Source: Acidobacterium sp. (GTDB taxonomy: Bacteria; Acidobacteriota; Terriglobia; Terriglobales; Acidobacteriaceae). Taken from it: a stretch of DNA of 64,000 nt. Below, piece by piece: positions 17,429-26,149 of the stretch. The notes under the pieces are model-generated. The model was not told where the DNA came from. It was given only the letters and a program-made list of their open reading frames with translations, and searched no databases. A program made the position numbers and the translations under genes. How positions within the stretch are numbered: position 1 is the stretch's first letter; the number at the start of each line of letters is the position of its first letter. The stretch spans positions 1-64,000 of the forward strand of contig PMUI01000138.1 in assembly GCA_003166955.1 (NCBI GenBank). The letters run 5' to 3'.

Positions 17429-20400
17429 ATGGCACGATGGACTGGGTCCGCGATCGCGGCGCCTAGGACGATCCTCACTTCTCTCGCTTTGCTGTTCCTT
17501 GCCGCGACGAGCCAGGGACAGATCACGAGCGGGTCGGTGCGTGGAGTTGTGGAGGACGCGACCGGAGCTCGGGTGAGCGGAGCGCTGGTGGAAGTGCGGA
17601 TGCCAGCGCCGGCGTCGATACGGCACGCGACGTCGGACAACCACGGGGAATTCTTGCTGGAGAACCTGCCTCCCGGGAAATACGAGGTAAGCGTATCGGC
17701 TGGCGGTTTTGCGACGGCTGCGGCAGAGGTGGTGGTGGCCGTGAGCACGGTGAGCGACGTCAGGGTTAGGCTGGCGCCGGCTGGCGTGCAACAGTCGGTT
17801 CGGGTGACGGGACAGGGCTCATCGATTACGGCACAGCCGATGGACCCGGCCAGCAACGTTCATCAGAGTGTGATCACGAGCCAGGATCTGGAGACGCTGC
17901 CGTTACCGGCGCGCAGTTTTGCGAACATCGTGTATCTGGCACCGGGAACCGAGCCAGTAGAACCGAGCGACCCGACGAAGGCGCGGATCACGGCTGTGTC
18001 GACGGGAGGTAGCTCGGGGTTAAACAACGAGCTATCGGTAGACGGGGGCGATAACTCCGACGATTACATTGGTGGATTCCTGCAGAACTATTCGCCGGAT
18101 GCGGTGCAGGAATTCGCGGTGCGGACGGCGCAGGAGAATGCGGACACGGGCGGGACGACGGCCGGGTCGGTGGTGATCACAACAAAGAGCGGAACGAATG
18201 CCTGGCATGGGGATGAGGCGTTCTATGAGCGCGCTGCGGCGCTGAACGCGCGATTTCCGATTGAGAATCCGGCGCCGAATCCGAAGCAGCCTTTTTCGCG
18301 GCAGAACTATGTGGGGACGCTGGGAGGGCCGTTGCGGAAGGATCGGGTGTGGTTTTTTGCGGCTGTCGAGAATGTGCATGAGAACGCGAGCATTGTTTAC
18401 AGTCCGGCGAGTACGACGCAGTTCGATGCGCTGGCAGCGCTGGCGGCGGACGGGTTGATTCCGGGGGTGCCGTCGATTACTGTGCCGGGAAATGTGCCGA
18501 TACCATTTCGCGACACGCTTGGGCTGGTGCGTCTTGACGGGGCAGAGACGGCTAAATCGCGGTGGCTCCTGCGCGGATCGGTGGACGATTACACGACGCA
18601 CAACGACCTGGTGCAGCAGGGGACCCTGCCGTCGACGGGATTGCTGACGCATAACAACTACCTGAGCCTGCTGATCGGGAACCAATATGTGTTCTCGCCC
18701 ACGCTGGTGGGAAATTTCGTTCTCAACGCGAGCGGACTGCACCTGACACAGACGCGGACGTCGGACCTGGGGTTGGCGCTGGCTTTCCCGTTCAGTTCGA
18801 CTTCGCTGACTGTTTCAGGGTTCGAGACATTCGGCGACAACCAGTTTGCTACGCCGATCACGTTCTTTCCGTCCGAAAGAAATCAGGAGAAATACCAGCT
18901 GCGCTATGACGTGAGTAAGTCAAAGGGCGCGCATTCGATCAAGTTAGGCGCGAATTTTATTCACGAACCGGTGCTGGATGGGGCTTTCCCTGGGAATACG
19001 GAGAAGCTGTACCCGTTTCCGGATAATCCCACTTATTACCTGAATAACCTCTCGCAGTTTACGGCAGATATGCAGGCCGGAGAGTCGACCTCGAACCTGG
19101 GCGGGATGTTCTCGCAGAATGTGCAGCGGCTGGCGTTCTATGGGCAGGATTCGTGGCGCATTCATCGGCGGCTGACATTGAATTATGGGCTGCGATATTC
19201 GACGACCAGGGGGTTGTTTGTCGGATCGGGGCGGACGCAGGCGGAGAACCCGGGATATCTAACGCTGGCGGCGCTGAAGATTCCACTGGTTCCGGTGGTG
19301 CCGCATGATGATCACGAGCAGATTGCACCGCGGGTGGGCTTTGCTTACACGCCGGGCGGGAGCGGCACGACGGTGTTTCGCGGTGGGTTTGGGCTGTACT
19401 TCGACGATCTTGCACAGAACGGATGGGTCACGGCGTTTCAGGCTGTTGGTACGCCGCCGGGACCGTGCGTCGATCCGGTGCAGGATCCGGGAGGCGCGGA
19501 GAATGCCGGGTGTGTTGCGGGAGATGCTGCGGGCGGGACGGCGAACCTGATCGATTCGAACTACAAGACGCCCTATGCCATTCATGTTTCAGGCGGTATG
19601 CAGCATGCCTTCAGCGCTAACTGGTCGGTAAGTGCGGACTACATTCATGAGCAGGGAAATCACGGTTATCGCGCTTACAGTTATACGGGCGGGACGAATT
19701 TGTTCACGCCGCTGCTGGCGGCGGATGATCCGAAGCAGGCGAATTTTGTGCCGGATGTGAACGTGTTTCGGTCGGATAACCGGTCCAGTTACAACGGGTT
19801 GCTGTTGCATCTGCAGGGGAATGTTGGGCGGCAGCTGAGTTTGGTGGCGAATTACACTTTTTCGAAGGCGCAGACCTGGGGCTGTGTTTTGGGTGAGCTA
19901 TTTGATTATGTCAATGGGGTTTGCGATCCGCTCGATGCGTTTGGCCCGGGCGATTACGGGCCTTCGGGCGAGGATGTTCGGCAGCGGTTCGTTTTTGCGG
20001 GTTTGTGGCGGACTTTTGGCGGGATCGAGCTGAGCACTTTGACGCAGGCTGAATCGGCGCGGCCTTTCACGATTACGACTGCGAACAACAGCGGGCGGAT
20101 TGAGATCAACGGCGTGCCGACTTCGCTCGATCAGTTCCGGGGGACCCCGTATGTGCAGGCGGATCTGCGGGTTAGCCGTCCGGTTTCGCTGGGCGAGCGC
20201 TGGACTTTGATTCCGTTTGTCGAGTTTTTGAATTTGTTCAACCGGAATAATTCCGGGGCGAATTATGTAACGAACATTGCGACGCTTCCGGTTCCGGCCG
20301 CGGAGGCGCAGGCTGGAAATGTAACCGACATCTGCACAAATTCAGATTGCTCGTCGACCGAGCCGATTTCGAGCCCGAATCAGTTGCGGGTTGCGGGCGG

Positions 20401-20482
20401 GGCTTTGGGCGACTTTTTCGGGCCGGGGACGACGGTCGGGATTCCGTTTGCGGCTCAGGTTGGGGTCCGGGCGACTTTCTGA
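17429..20482 (+). CDS. TonB-dependent receptor with carboxypeptidase-regulatory domain
   Basis: A 1017-residue outer-membrane receptor. The frame is open from 17102 across the previous gene, but the ATG at 17429 has CAGGAG seven bases upstream and starts a signal peptide ending ATSQGQ. The regulatory beta domain (about 32-112, GSVRGVVEDATGARVSGALVEV) precedes a plug domain (residues 125-250; ELSVDGGDNSDDYIGGF) and a barrel ending in QVGVRATF. Aromatic, Asn-rich barrel strands and the TonB-free N-terminus fit the Oar-like group. Ligand unknown. The last 60 bases of this gene are homologous to a relic at 53165-53207 next to the second copy of the downstream block. Confidence 0.85.
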   Translation: MARWTGSAIAAPRTILTSLALLFLAATSQGQITSGSVRGVVEDATGARVSGALVEVRMPAPASIRHATSDNHGEFLLENLPPGKYEVSVSAGGFATAAAEVVVAVSTVSDVRVRLAPAGVQQSVRVTGQGSSITAQPMDPASNVHQSVITSQDLETLPLPARSFANIVYLAPGTEPVEPSDPTKARITAVSTGGSSGLNNELSVDGGDNSDDYIGGFLQNYSPDAVQEFAVRTAQENADTGGTTAGSVVITTKSGTNAWHGDEAFYERAAALNARFPIENPAPNPKQPFSRQNYVGTLGGPLRKDRVWFFAAVENVHENASIVYSPASTTQFDALAALAADGLIPGVPSITVPGNVPIPFRDTLGLVRLDGAETAKSRWLLRGSVDDYTTHNDLVQQGTLPSTGLLTHNNYLSLLIGNQYVFSPTLVGNFVLNASGLHLTQTRTSDLGLALAFPFSSTSLTVSGFETFGDNQFATPITFFPSERNQEKYQLRYDVSKSKGAHSIKLGANFIHEPVLDGAFPGNTEKLYPFPDNPTYYLNNLSQFTADMQAGESTSNLGGMFSQNVQRLAFYGQDSWRIHRRLTLNYGLRYSTTRGLFVGSGRTQAENPGYLTLAALKIPLVPVVPHDDHEQIAPRVGFAYTPGGSGTTVFRGGFGLYFDDLAQNGWVTAFQAVGTPPGPCVDPVQDPGGAENAGCVAGDAAGGTANLIDSNYKTPYAIHVSGGMQHAFSANWSVSADYIHEQGNHGYRAYSYTGGTNLFTPLLAADDPKQANFVPDVNVFRSDNRSSYNGLLLHLQGNVGRQLSLVANYTFSKAQTWGCVLGELFDYVNGVCDPLDAFGPGDYGPSGEDVRQRFVFAGLWRTFGGIELSTLTQAESARPFTITTANNSGRIEINGVPTSLDQFRGTPYVQADLRVSRPVSLGERWTLIPFVEFLNLFNRNNSGANYVTNIATLPVPAAEAQAGNVTDICTNSDCSSTEPISSPNQLRVAGGALGDFFGPGTTVGIPFAAQVGVRATF

Positions 20483-21000
20483 AAATGTGGCCCCCCCTCG
20501 AAATTTCGAGTTGACTTGTTTTCAGCGACTTCGATGGGTTTACCAAGTGGATACTGAGTCGGGGTGACTTCGAATCAATCTGTTGCGACCTGGCTGTGTT
20601 TGCGTCAGTCTCGGCCGGGTTTGATGCATTCATGGTCGTGATCGGGCTAGTTGATTGGTTCGAAGTCAGATCGGTCTCGGCCGCGTTTGATACAAAGGCG
20701 GCTGGGTTTGACGGGGAGCCGGCCGAGTTTGCAGTAAACACGGCCGGGATTGATTCAAACCCCGTCGCGATTGCTGCAGTCGCGACCGTGAGCGGGGTGG
20801 TGGCGGAGAAGCGGTCTGCGGGCTGTGTCGCGACGAAGCGCATGGCGTTTCTCCTTTCCTCCAATGAAAAAGCCCCGCCGTTGGGCGAGGCTTTTTCTTT
20901 TTACTCTCATTCTTAGAATACCAAGTCCAGCAAATAAAACTGCCAAATTTCTTCTGGGATTTTGGCGGGGAAGTCCTTGGCAATCAGGGGTTATTACTTT
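20419..21000 (-). repeat. Duplicated block, copy A (leader, hairpin, repeat-rich open frame)
   Basis: This is homologous to 52624-53207 in inverted orientation. Read on the minus strand it has a conserved leader (TTGGYA...TTGGTATTCTAAGAAT), a terminator-like hairpin, a ribosome site AAGGAG and ATG at 20841-20843, then an N/S/A/T-rich open frame. The frame has 7-residue repeats such as NSAGSPSN and NAAETDLT. It has no stop within the block and runs antisense into the receptor gene to 20238. Over the first 117 codons I count 41 base differences from copy B: 19, 15 and 7 at codon positions 1, 2 and 3. That is not what a conserved protein shows, so coding status is open. Confidence 0.75.
20867..20896. 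terminator. Bidirectional hairpin terminator of block A
   Basis: The arms AAAAAGCCCCGCC and GGCGAGGCTTTTT flank the loop GTTG, with one G-T pair in the stem and A/T tracts on both sides. On the + strand it lies 385 bases after the receptor stop codon; on the minus strand it precedes the block's ATG by 23 bases. It could end the receptor transcript or act as an attenuator. Confidence 0.75.
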
Positions 21001-21043
21001 GGATTTTTGGGGTGGGGGTTGACAAATTTCCACAGAAGACAAG

Positions 21044-21071
21044 GGATTAGAGGTTAGGGATTAGGGATTAG
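21044..21071. repeat. Heptamer tandem array, unit GGATTAG
   Basis: Four 7-bp units (GGATTAG, AGGTTAG, GGATTAG, GGATTAG) lie 24 bp beyond the stop of the minus-strand YjbR-type gene at 21096. Confidence 0.8.
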
Positions 21072-21095
21072 AAAAACCAAGACAGGAGCGTCGCA

Positions 21096-21443
21096 TCAGC
21101 GGCTGGCTTTCCGCGCGGCGGGCTTGCGGGTGGCGAATTTGTGGGCCATGGCGAGGAGGTCGTGGAGGATTTCGGGGGTGAGGTGCTGGAGACGGACGAG
21201 GACGCCGTCGTATCCGAGGTAGTGGTCGGGGGCGTAGTAGAGGTTGGGGGCTTCGGCGAGGAGGGCGGGGCGGGCGTTGCGGTCGATGCGGATGAGGATC
21301 GAGTTGGGCTCGGCGGCTTTGTTGGTGGGGACACAGGCCATGAGGTTGCCGCGGACCTTGAGGGCCGGGGCTCCCCAGGAGATGGATTTCTCTACGTTGG
21401 AGAAGGTTAGGCCGGTTTGCCAGACGGTTTCGAGGGTGACCAT
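21096..21443 (-). CDS. MmcQ/YjbR-like protein
   Basis: A 115-residue protein of the YjbR/MmcQ-like group: SWGAPALKVRGNLMACVP, a mid-region strand ILIRIDRNARPALL and YYAPDHYLGYDGVLVRL, followed by the family's helix TPEILHDLLAMAH. The Lys/Arg/Ala-rich tail (RKPAARKASR) suggests nucleic-acid contact but this is not shown. It is shorter and quite divergent from the copy at 1113-1535. Biological role unknown. It stands 11 bp downstream of the membrane/TPR gene on the same strand and could be co-transcribed. Confidence 0.75.
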   Translation of the reverse strand: MVTLETVWQTGLTFSNVEKSISWGAPALKVRGNLMACVPTNKAAEPNSILIRIDRNARPALLAEAPNLYYAPDHYLGYDGVLVRLQHLTPEILHDLLAMAHKFATRKPAARKASR

Positions 21444-21454
21444 GATCAGGGGTC

Positions 21455-24400
21455 TTAGGCCTTGTTCTGCTGACTGAGACGATCAATGAGGTTCTCGATT
21501 TTTTCCTTGAGCACAGGATCCGCGACCAAGGAACGAGCTGTACTGGCCAAGGAAATCGCCTCTTCGCGTGACTTCGGGGCGGACTCGCAAATCGCGGCAT
21601 GGACCCAGAGAACCCGCGCCATTTGATCTCCATGTCTGTCCGGGTCGGCATGCCAGAGGGGCTCGAGAATGTTTGCCGCTTCCACGGCGTGCATTTTCGC
21701 CTCCTTCAAGCGTCCTTCCGCGAAGACGCATTGCGCGAGGCCCCCCAAAGTGGCGGCTACTTGCGGTTGTAGTTCTGGATGGCCCTCCGCTAGAGATCGG
21801 CGTAAGATAAGGGCCTCGGTGTAGGCCTTCTCGGCTTCTCTGCTCCGTGAAGTGCTGGCGTAGAGATCGCCTATTTGGTTCAGCATAGAAGCGACCTCGG
21901 CAACGTAGATTCGAGGTTCGTCCTCCGCTAGCTCGCGGTAAGCGGTGAGAGCGTTTTTGTAGTACTTTTCAGCTATCTCTTTCCGATCAGAGGTTGCAAA
22001 GAGCAGCCCCACGTTGTAGAGCGATGCGGCTTTCGCTGGCAGGAACGCCCCGGAATTTATGTCGGCTAAGCGGCACCGAATAGCAAGGGCAGTTTTGAGC
22101 ATCCATTCGACTGAAGCTGGTTCTGTCTTCTGGCGTAAGATTGCCCAGTTTGTTAGCGTTGTTGCGACATCGGGCAAGTAGGCATACGGATCTGATTCTG
22201 CCAGCCTGCGACGAAGATCCAAGGCCTCCAGGAAGGCTTGTTCTGCCTCCTCGGGTCGCTTTGTTTCCGAATAGATGAGGCCGAGGTTGTCAAGCGTCGA
22301 AGCAAGTTTCGGCATGACTGGCTGTCGTTGCGCTTCCGGTGCTCGGCGATAGATTGCTACGGCCTCTTTCCAAGCCTTTTCGGCTTTCGAAGCGCGTCCG
22401 GTCGTGTAATAGAGAATCGCCAGATTGTTGAGCGCCACCGCGGCAGGAGCAAATTTATCCGGATTAGTCAGCGCGATAGTGTGGGCGATCGCGAGCGATT
22501 CAGAACCAGCTTCCTCCGCGAGTTGAGGCTGATTTGTTTCACGATAAATAAGCCCAAGATTACCCAGCACATCAGCGCGATCGGTCTGTTCCAAAGGGAG
22601 GTTCAATAGTTCCTCGTACGCAGTTTGCGCCTCTTGAAAGCGATTTAGAGCTTGCGCTGTGCTAGCGAGCTTAAAGCCGTGCTTGGGAATCTTTTCGATT
22701 TTCCAAGCTTCTCTGAAAGCCGAGAGCGATTCGGGCCACTCAAGGCGCCGTTCGTGCTCCAGTCCCGAGGCGAATCGCTCATCTGCCCGGGTATTTGGGA
22801 CAGCTGACGGGTCGCCGACACCTAGATTTGGAGCATGATCGTCATCGAGGGAGGGCCGCGATAATCGCGCCGCAGTCACCTGCTCATCGAGCTTTGCTAG
22901 AAGTTCGAGGAAACGGGGGTCCTGCGAGTCCTTGAGCGCTGTATGGTGGTCAATAGAAATTGGGATTGGGGCATCGTTACTAGCGCGTGGGTTTGCGTCG
23001 CTCTGAGCTCCTGAGGCCGGTTCATCCGTGCGGTCCTGTGTGAGTTCTGGCACGAGCGCGTTCAGATCGGGCAGTTTGACGCCGAGGGTACGCAGTAGTT
23101 CCGCCTCTTCGGGATGGGAGGCCAAGGATCTTACGTAATCGGGCTGGCCGGCCAGAAACTCCTTCAAATTGGCCTGCTTTCGAAGCAGGACCACCGTTTT
23201 TGCGAATGGAATCAGTTCTGGGTGTTCCCCGGCCAATTCTCGGAGGGCCCGGAGGGGCTCGATAAAGCGGTAAAGGGTCTTCCTGGCGGATCGCAGCCGA
23301 TCATAGCTTTGCGCGGTTTGCGCAATAACCCGCTCCTGGAATGCTGGGAAGAGTGAAGCAACCGGGCCGGCATACAACACAAATATTAGCCACGCAGTCA
23401 CAGATGCGAGCGCCTGTATCCCAGGGCTAACGTGCAGGCTGTTGGAATCTGGAACGCCCGGTATGACCCGTGAGGCGCTCGCAAACAGCGCCGCCTCCAT
23501 TCCTGTCGCCGGCGGGGCGGCGAAATACTTGATAACGAATGCCCAAAATAGAATCGACAGGCCGCCTAGTATGGCGAGGTTACCCATGAATCTGATAAGC
23601 ACGAACAGTGCCGCTCTCCTCTTCGCTGCCTTGCCGTACATCCAAGTCGACGCGAATCGGGCTAGGCGCAGGATCCATGAGGCGGTCCGGATCGCCCCAT
23701 TGAGGTGTTTCAGCTCGGTGATTTTGCCTTCTTTGAAGTTCTCGACCGTTTTCCGCATGAAATTTTGAACAGAATGGGTGAATGCCTCTGATCTCTTTTT
23801 TCGAGGAAATTCTGCGGCTGTCGCGTAAAGAAGTGCCCGGCTTACTCTTTCGATGAACAGGAGCCCGGTGATTGCCATCGCAATGATCAATGGGTATCGC
23901 TGGGCGGTTCCTCCGTATAGCGCAAACCACATCAAGAGTAGGAAGAGCAAAGCGAGACCTTTGTTCAGATGAGGCGTTTCCGCGCCTTCTTGTCGGGCTC
24001 TCGCAAGGTTTTTTGCTCGGTTCTCTTTGTATTGTTGGCGGCCCTTCCTGAAAACGAGGAGCAGCGGTGAAAGAGGGACATAGAGAAGGAGGAACCCTAG
24101 CACTTGAATCCACGAGAACGAACAGATTGCAAGCAGCCACAATACTTTTATAAATGCCGATAGCAATAGTGGGTTGCTCGGAGCAAACCCTACTTCAGTG
24201 AGGAGCCTGACTAAGAGGGAGGGGATGTGTCGTTCTAGGCCGTCGACGTTGTTTCTTTGGCCAACCAGTACAGTGAAGGCGTAAAACCAGAACCAAGCAG
24301 CTGTGAGTCGCCACGCAATCTGCTTTGCGGCGAACGGGAAGTGAAGGAGACGCTTTATCCTCTTCCTAAGTGGTGCACGATTGTTTCTTTGGTGGGTGTG

Positions 24401-24481
24401 ACTGGCCATGTTAACCAAGGAAGGAGGAGTGTGACTTTGCAACTGCTTAGTGTGTCGCAGCGGCCTTTTTAAGGCTATCAT
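21455..24481 (-). CDS. Large membrane protein with C-terminal tetratricopeptide repeats
   Basis: A 1008-residue protein. The N-terminal third holds several hydrophobic segments (AAWFWFYAFTVLVG, VLWLLAICSFSWIQVLGFLLLYVPL, GLALLFLLLMWFALY, LFVLIRFMGNLAILGG, LASVTAWLIFVLYAG). The C-terminal half (about 560-960) consists of kinesin-light-chain-type TPRs (LGLIYSETKRPEEAEQAFLEALDLRRRLAE and relatives). No catalytic domain is recognised, so it may be a membrane scaffold. Codons end in A or T much more often than in the neighbours, and the gene is flanked by repeats. Both points suggest horizontal acquisition. The ATG at 24481 has a weak AGAGAA site; the ATG at 24409 has none. Confidence 0.8.
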   Translation of the reverse strand: MIALKRPLRHTKQLQSHTPPSLVNMASHTHQRNNRAPLRKRIKRLLHFPFAAKQIAWRLTAAWFWFYAFTVLVGQRNNVDGLERHIPSLLVRLLTEVGFAPSNPLLLSAFIKVLWLLAICSFSWIQVLGFLLLYVPLSPLLLVFRKGRQQYKENRAKNLARARQEGAETPHLNKGLALLFLLLMWFALYGGTAQRYPLIIAMAITGLLFIERVSRALLYATAAEFPRKKRSEAFTHSVQNFMRKTVENFKEGKITELKHLNGAIRTASWILRLARFASTWMYGKAAKRRAALFVLIRFMGNLAILGGLSILFWAFVIKYFAAPPATGMEAALFASASRVIPGVPDSNSLHVSPGIQALASVTAWLIFVLYAGPVASLFPAFQERVIAQTAQSYDRLRSARKTLYRFIEPLRALRELAGEHPELIPFAKTVVLLRKQANLKEFLAGQPDYVRSLASHPEEAELLRTLGVKLPDLNALVPELTQDRTDEPASGAQSDANPRASNDAPIPISIDHHTALKDSQDPRFLELLAKLDEQVTAARLSRPSLDDDHAPNLGVGDPSAVPNTRADERFASGLEHERRLEWPESLSAFREAWKIEKIPKHGFKLASTAQALNRFQEAQTAYEELLNLPLEQTDRADVLGNLGLIYRETNQPQLAEEAGSESLAIAHTIALTNPDKFAPAAVALNNLAILYYTTGRASKAEKAWKEAVAIYRRAPEAQRQPVMPKLASTLDNLGLIYSETKRPEEAEQAFLEALDLRRRLAESDPYAYLPDVATTLTNWAILRQKTEPASVEWMLKTALAIRCRLADINSGAFLPAKAASLYNVGLLFATSDRKEIAEKYYKNALTAYRELAEDEPRIYVAEVASMLNQIGDLYASTSRSREAEKAYTEALILRRSLAEGHPELQPQVAATLGGLAQCVFAEGRLKEAKMHAVEAANILEPLWHADPDRHGDQMARVLWVHAAICESAPKSREEAISLASTARSLVADPVLKEKIENLIDRLSQQNKA

Positions 24482-24500
24482 GCGCCGGTTCTCTGGACCG

Positions 24501-25090
24501 GCTCAAAGCCCCACTTCCTTTTGTGGCTTTCCGGCACGGCTGAAGTCCTGCCCTGATACAAAGACGATCAAATGGGCATCCGCTATGGGCTCTGACGGGA
24601 GAAATGCAGGTCCGTTCGACTCGCGTCTGAACTGTTTCAGCGCGGCGAAAAAACGCCGCGCTGGATTCGGGATGCTTCGCTCAGGATGACAGAGTTGTTT
24701 TCTTTCCGGGAGATTCCGTGGAGGGATGGGGTGGTACTCAGGGGCTAAAGCCCGGTTCTTTATTGGGGCTGTATCGGCACGGCTGAAGCCGTGCCCTGAC
24801 ACAAAACCCGGAGCCGTCGCGATTTGGGCCCGGGGGTTTTGCAGGATCTTTACGCGTCCCGTGCGCGCGCAGCGCACGGGCGAGCCAAACTCCGGCGAAG
24901 GCCCCGTTCGACTCGCTCGCGGGCGCGAACTCGCTTGGGGCAGGCTGTGCTCGGGCGATGCGTCGCGATTGGTACGCCCGGAAAGAGCACGTCCGAGTTG
25001 GAGTTTGGCGAAGAGCCTCCTCTAAAATTCCTTTTGCTTTTTGCTCGGAATGAGGTGAGTCTCCGCAGGGCTAAAGCCCCGCTTCCTCGA
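24501..25090. repeat. Cluster of palindromic REP-like repeats
   Basis: A gene-free stretch of about 650 bp packed with inverted repeats. The best copy (24740-24812) joins GGGGCTAAAGCCC to CGGCACGGCTGAAGCCGTGCC by about 25 bp and ends CTGACACAAAACC. A decayed copy is at 24501-24563 and a lone first half at 25067-25088. Other hairpins are AGCGCGGCG-A6-CGCCGCGCT (24639-24662) and CCCGTGCGC-N5-GCGCACGGG (about 24864-24889). No open frame here looks real. Confidence 0.8.
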
Positions 25091-25140
25091 CATAGCGAGA
25101 CAATAGGAAAGAATTGATTGGCACAGGAGAGGTTCCTCGC

Positions 25141-25869
25141 ATGGCTATGCAGAAAACATCCGGGCGGCGATTCCCGGTTTCCGGCGCGCATCGAACCGTC
25201 GATATCTGCCGGCACCTGATGGGCGTAACGCCGCGAATGAAACGAAATGCTTTGAGGCATTTCGCCGCTTTGTTTTGCGTTTTTGGTCTAACAATGCCTG
25301 GAGTCGAATATGCGCAGATCACCGATAAGCCCAAGATAGACTTCGCTACGGATTCCGGAGCGAACGGCCGACGGAAGACCTCCTCTTCTCCAATGGAACG
25401 GCTCATAGACGCCCTTGCGGGAGAGTGGTCGACAGAGATCACTTATGAACCGGGGGAACAGCTCTCCCAGGGAGGCTCAGGGCGATCCAGAGACAGCTAC
25501 CGCGTCGGTCCGGCTCGTTCGTCTTTGATCCAGGAATATCACGCTGACGGCGCAGGAGGAAAAGCGTGGGGCACTGGAGTCATCTGGTGGGATGCGCAGG
25601 CGCAGGGATTTCGTTTTGTTTGGTGCGACAGCTTTGCTGTCGATGCTGGTTGCCGAGTCTCATCGGATCTGGGCAATTGGAACGGGGATGCGTTTATGAT
25701 CACCGACGTACACGAAGTTGCAGGAAAACCAGTCTTCGAGAAAGAAGTGTGGTCGAGTTTCACTCCCAACTCTTTCGGCCAGACGCTTTACGTCGGCGAC
25801 TCTCGCGAGACACTGAAGAAATACATGGTGATCAAAGCCAAGCGGATCACTCAACTAAAACTTCCGTAA
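25141..25869 (+). CDS. Secreted DUF1579-family protein
   Basis: About 242 residues. The C-terminal 160 residues match DUF1579-like proteins: MERLIDALAGEWSTEITYEPGE, SLIQEYHADGAGGKAWGTGVIWWD, then strands FRFVWCDSF, DAFMITDVHEV and FEKEVWSSF, a lipocalin-like beta pattern. Function is unknown. The ATG at 25141 follows AGGAGAGG. The ATG at 25237 would start a better signal peptide (ALRHFAALFCVFGLTMP, cleavage near EYAQ) but lacks a ribosome site. Either way export is likely. The gene stands alone between two clusters of palindromic repeats and has less GC-biased codons than most neighbours. Confidence 0.7.
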   Translation: MAMQKTSGRRFPVSGAHRTVDICRHLMGVTPRMKRNALRHFAALFCVFGLTMPGVEYAQITDKPKIDFATDSGANGRRKTSSSPMERLIDALAGEWSTEITYEPGEQLSQGGSGRSRDSYRVGPARSSLIQEYHADGAGGKAWGTGVIWWDAQAQGFRFVWCDSFAVDAGCRVSSDLGNWNGDAFMITDVHEVAGKPVFEKEVWSSFTPNSFGQTLYVGDSRETLKKYMVIKAKRITQLKLP

Positions 25870-25948
25870 AATCCCACTCGACAGGGAACGAAGAGCCTCC
25901 GCTGAAACTCAATCGCTTTTGTTCAGTCGGATTGCGAAGGGTCTTCGG

Positions 25949-26110
25949 AGGGGCTAACGCGCCACGTCTTTTGGGGGCTTTTCGGCACGGCTGAAGCCGC
26001 GCCCTGACACAAAACCTGGAGTTGTTCCGATGGTCGCGCTTACGCGCGACGCCCACCCTGCTTGCGCTCAACTGCAAGCGCAACCAGAATGGGGCACCCG
26101 GATTCGTTTC
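25949..26110. repeat. Second cluster of palindromic repeats
   Basis: A further copy of the two-hairpin unit lies at 25949-26018 (GGGGCTAACGCGCC, then CGGCACGGCTGAAGCCGCGCCC and TGACACAAAACC). It is followed by TCGCGC-TTAC-GCGCGA and by TTGCGCT-N6-AAGCGCAA, the latter framed by GCCCACCCT and ATGGGGCACCC. Together with 24501-25090 these repeats bracket the DUF1579 gene. Confidence 0.75.
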
Positions 26111-26149
26111 TGTTCTTGCGCGAAGCGCGGCTGCCTCGATGGCAAATCG

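Noticed and set aside
20596-20916. 107-residue + strand frame through block A, also open in block B
   Set aside because: It has no ribosome site, reads through the terminator hairpin and shows no codon-position conservation; kept only as part of the block finding.
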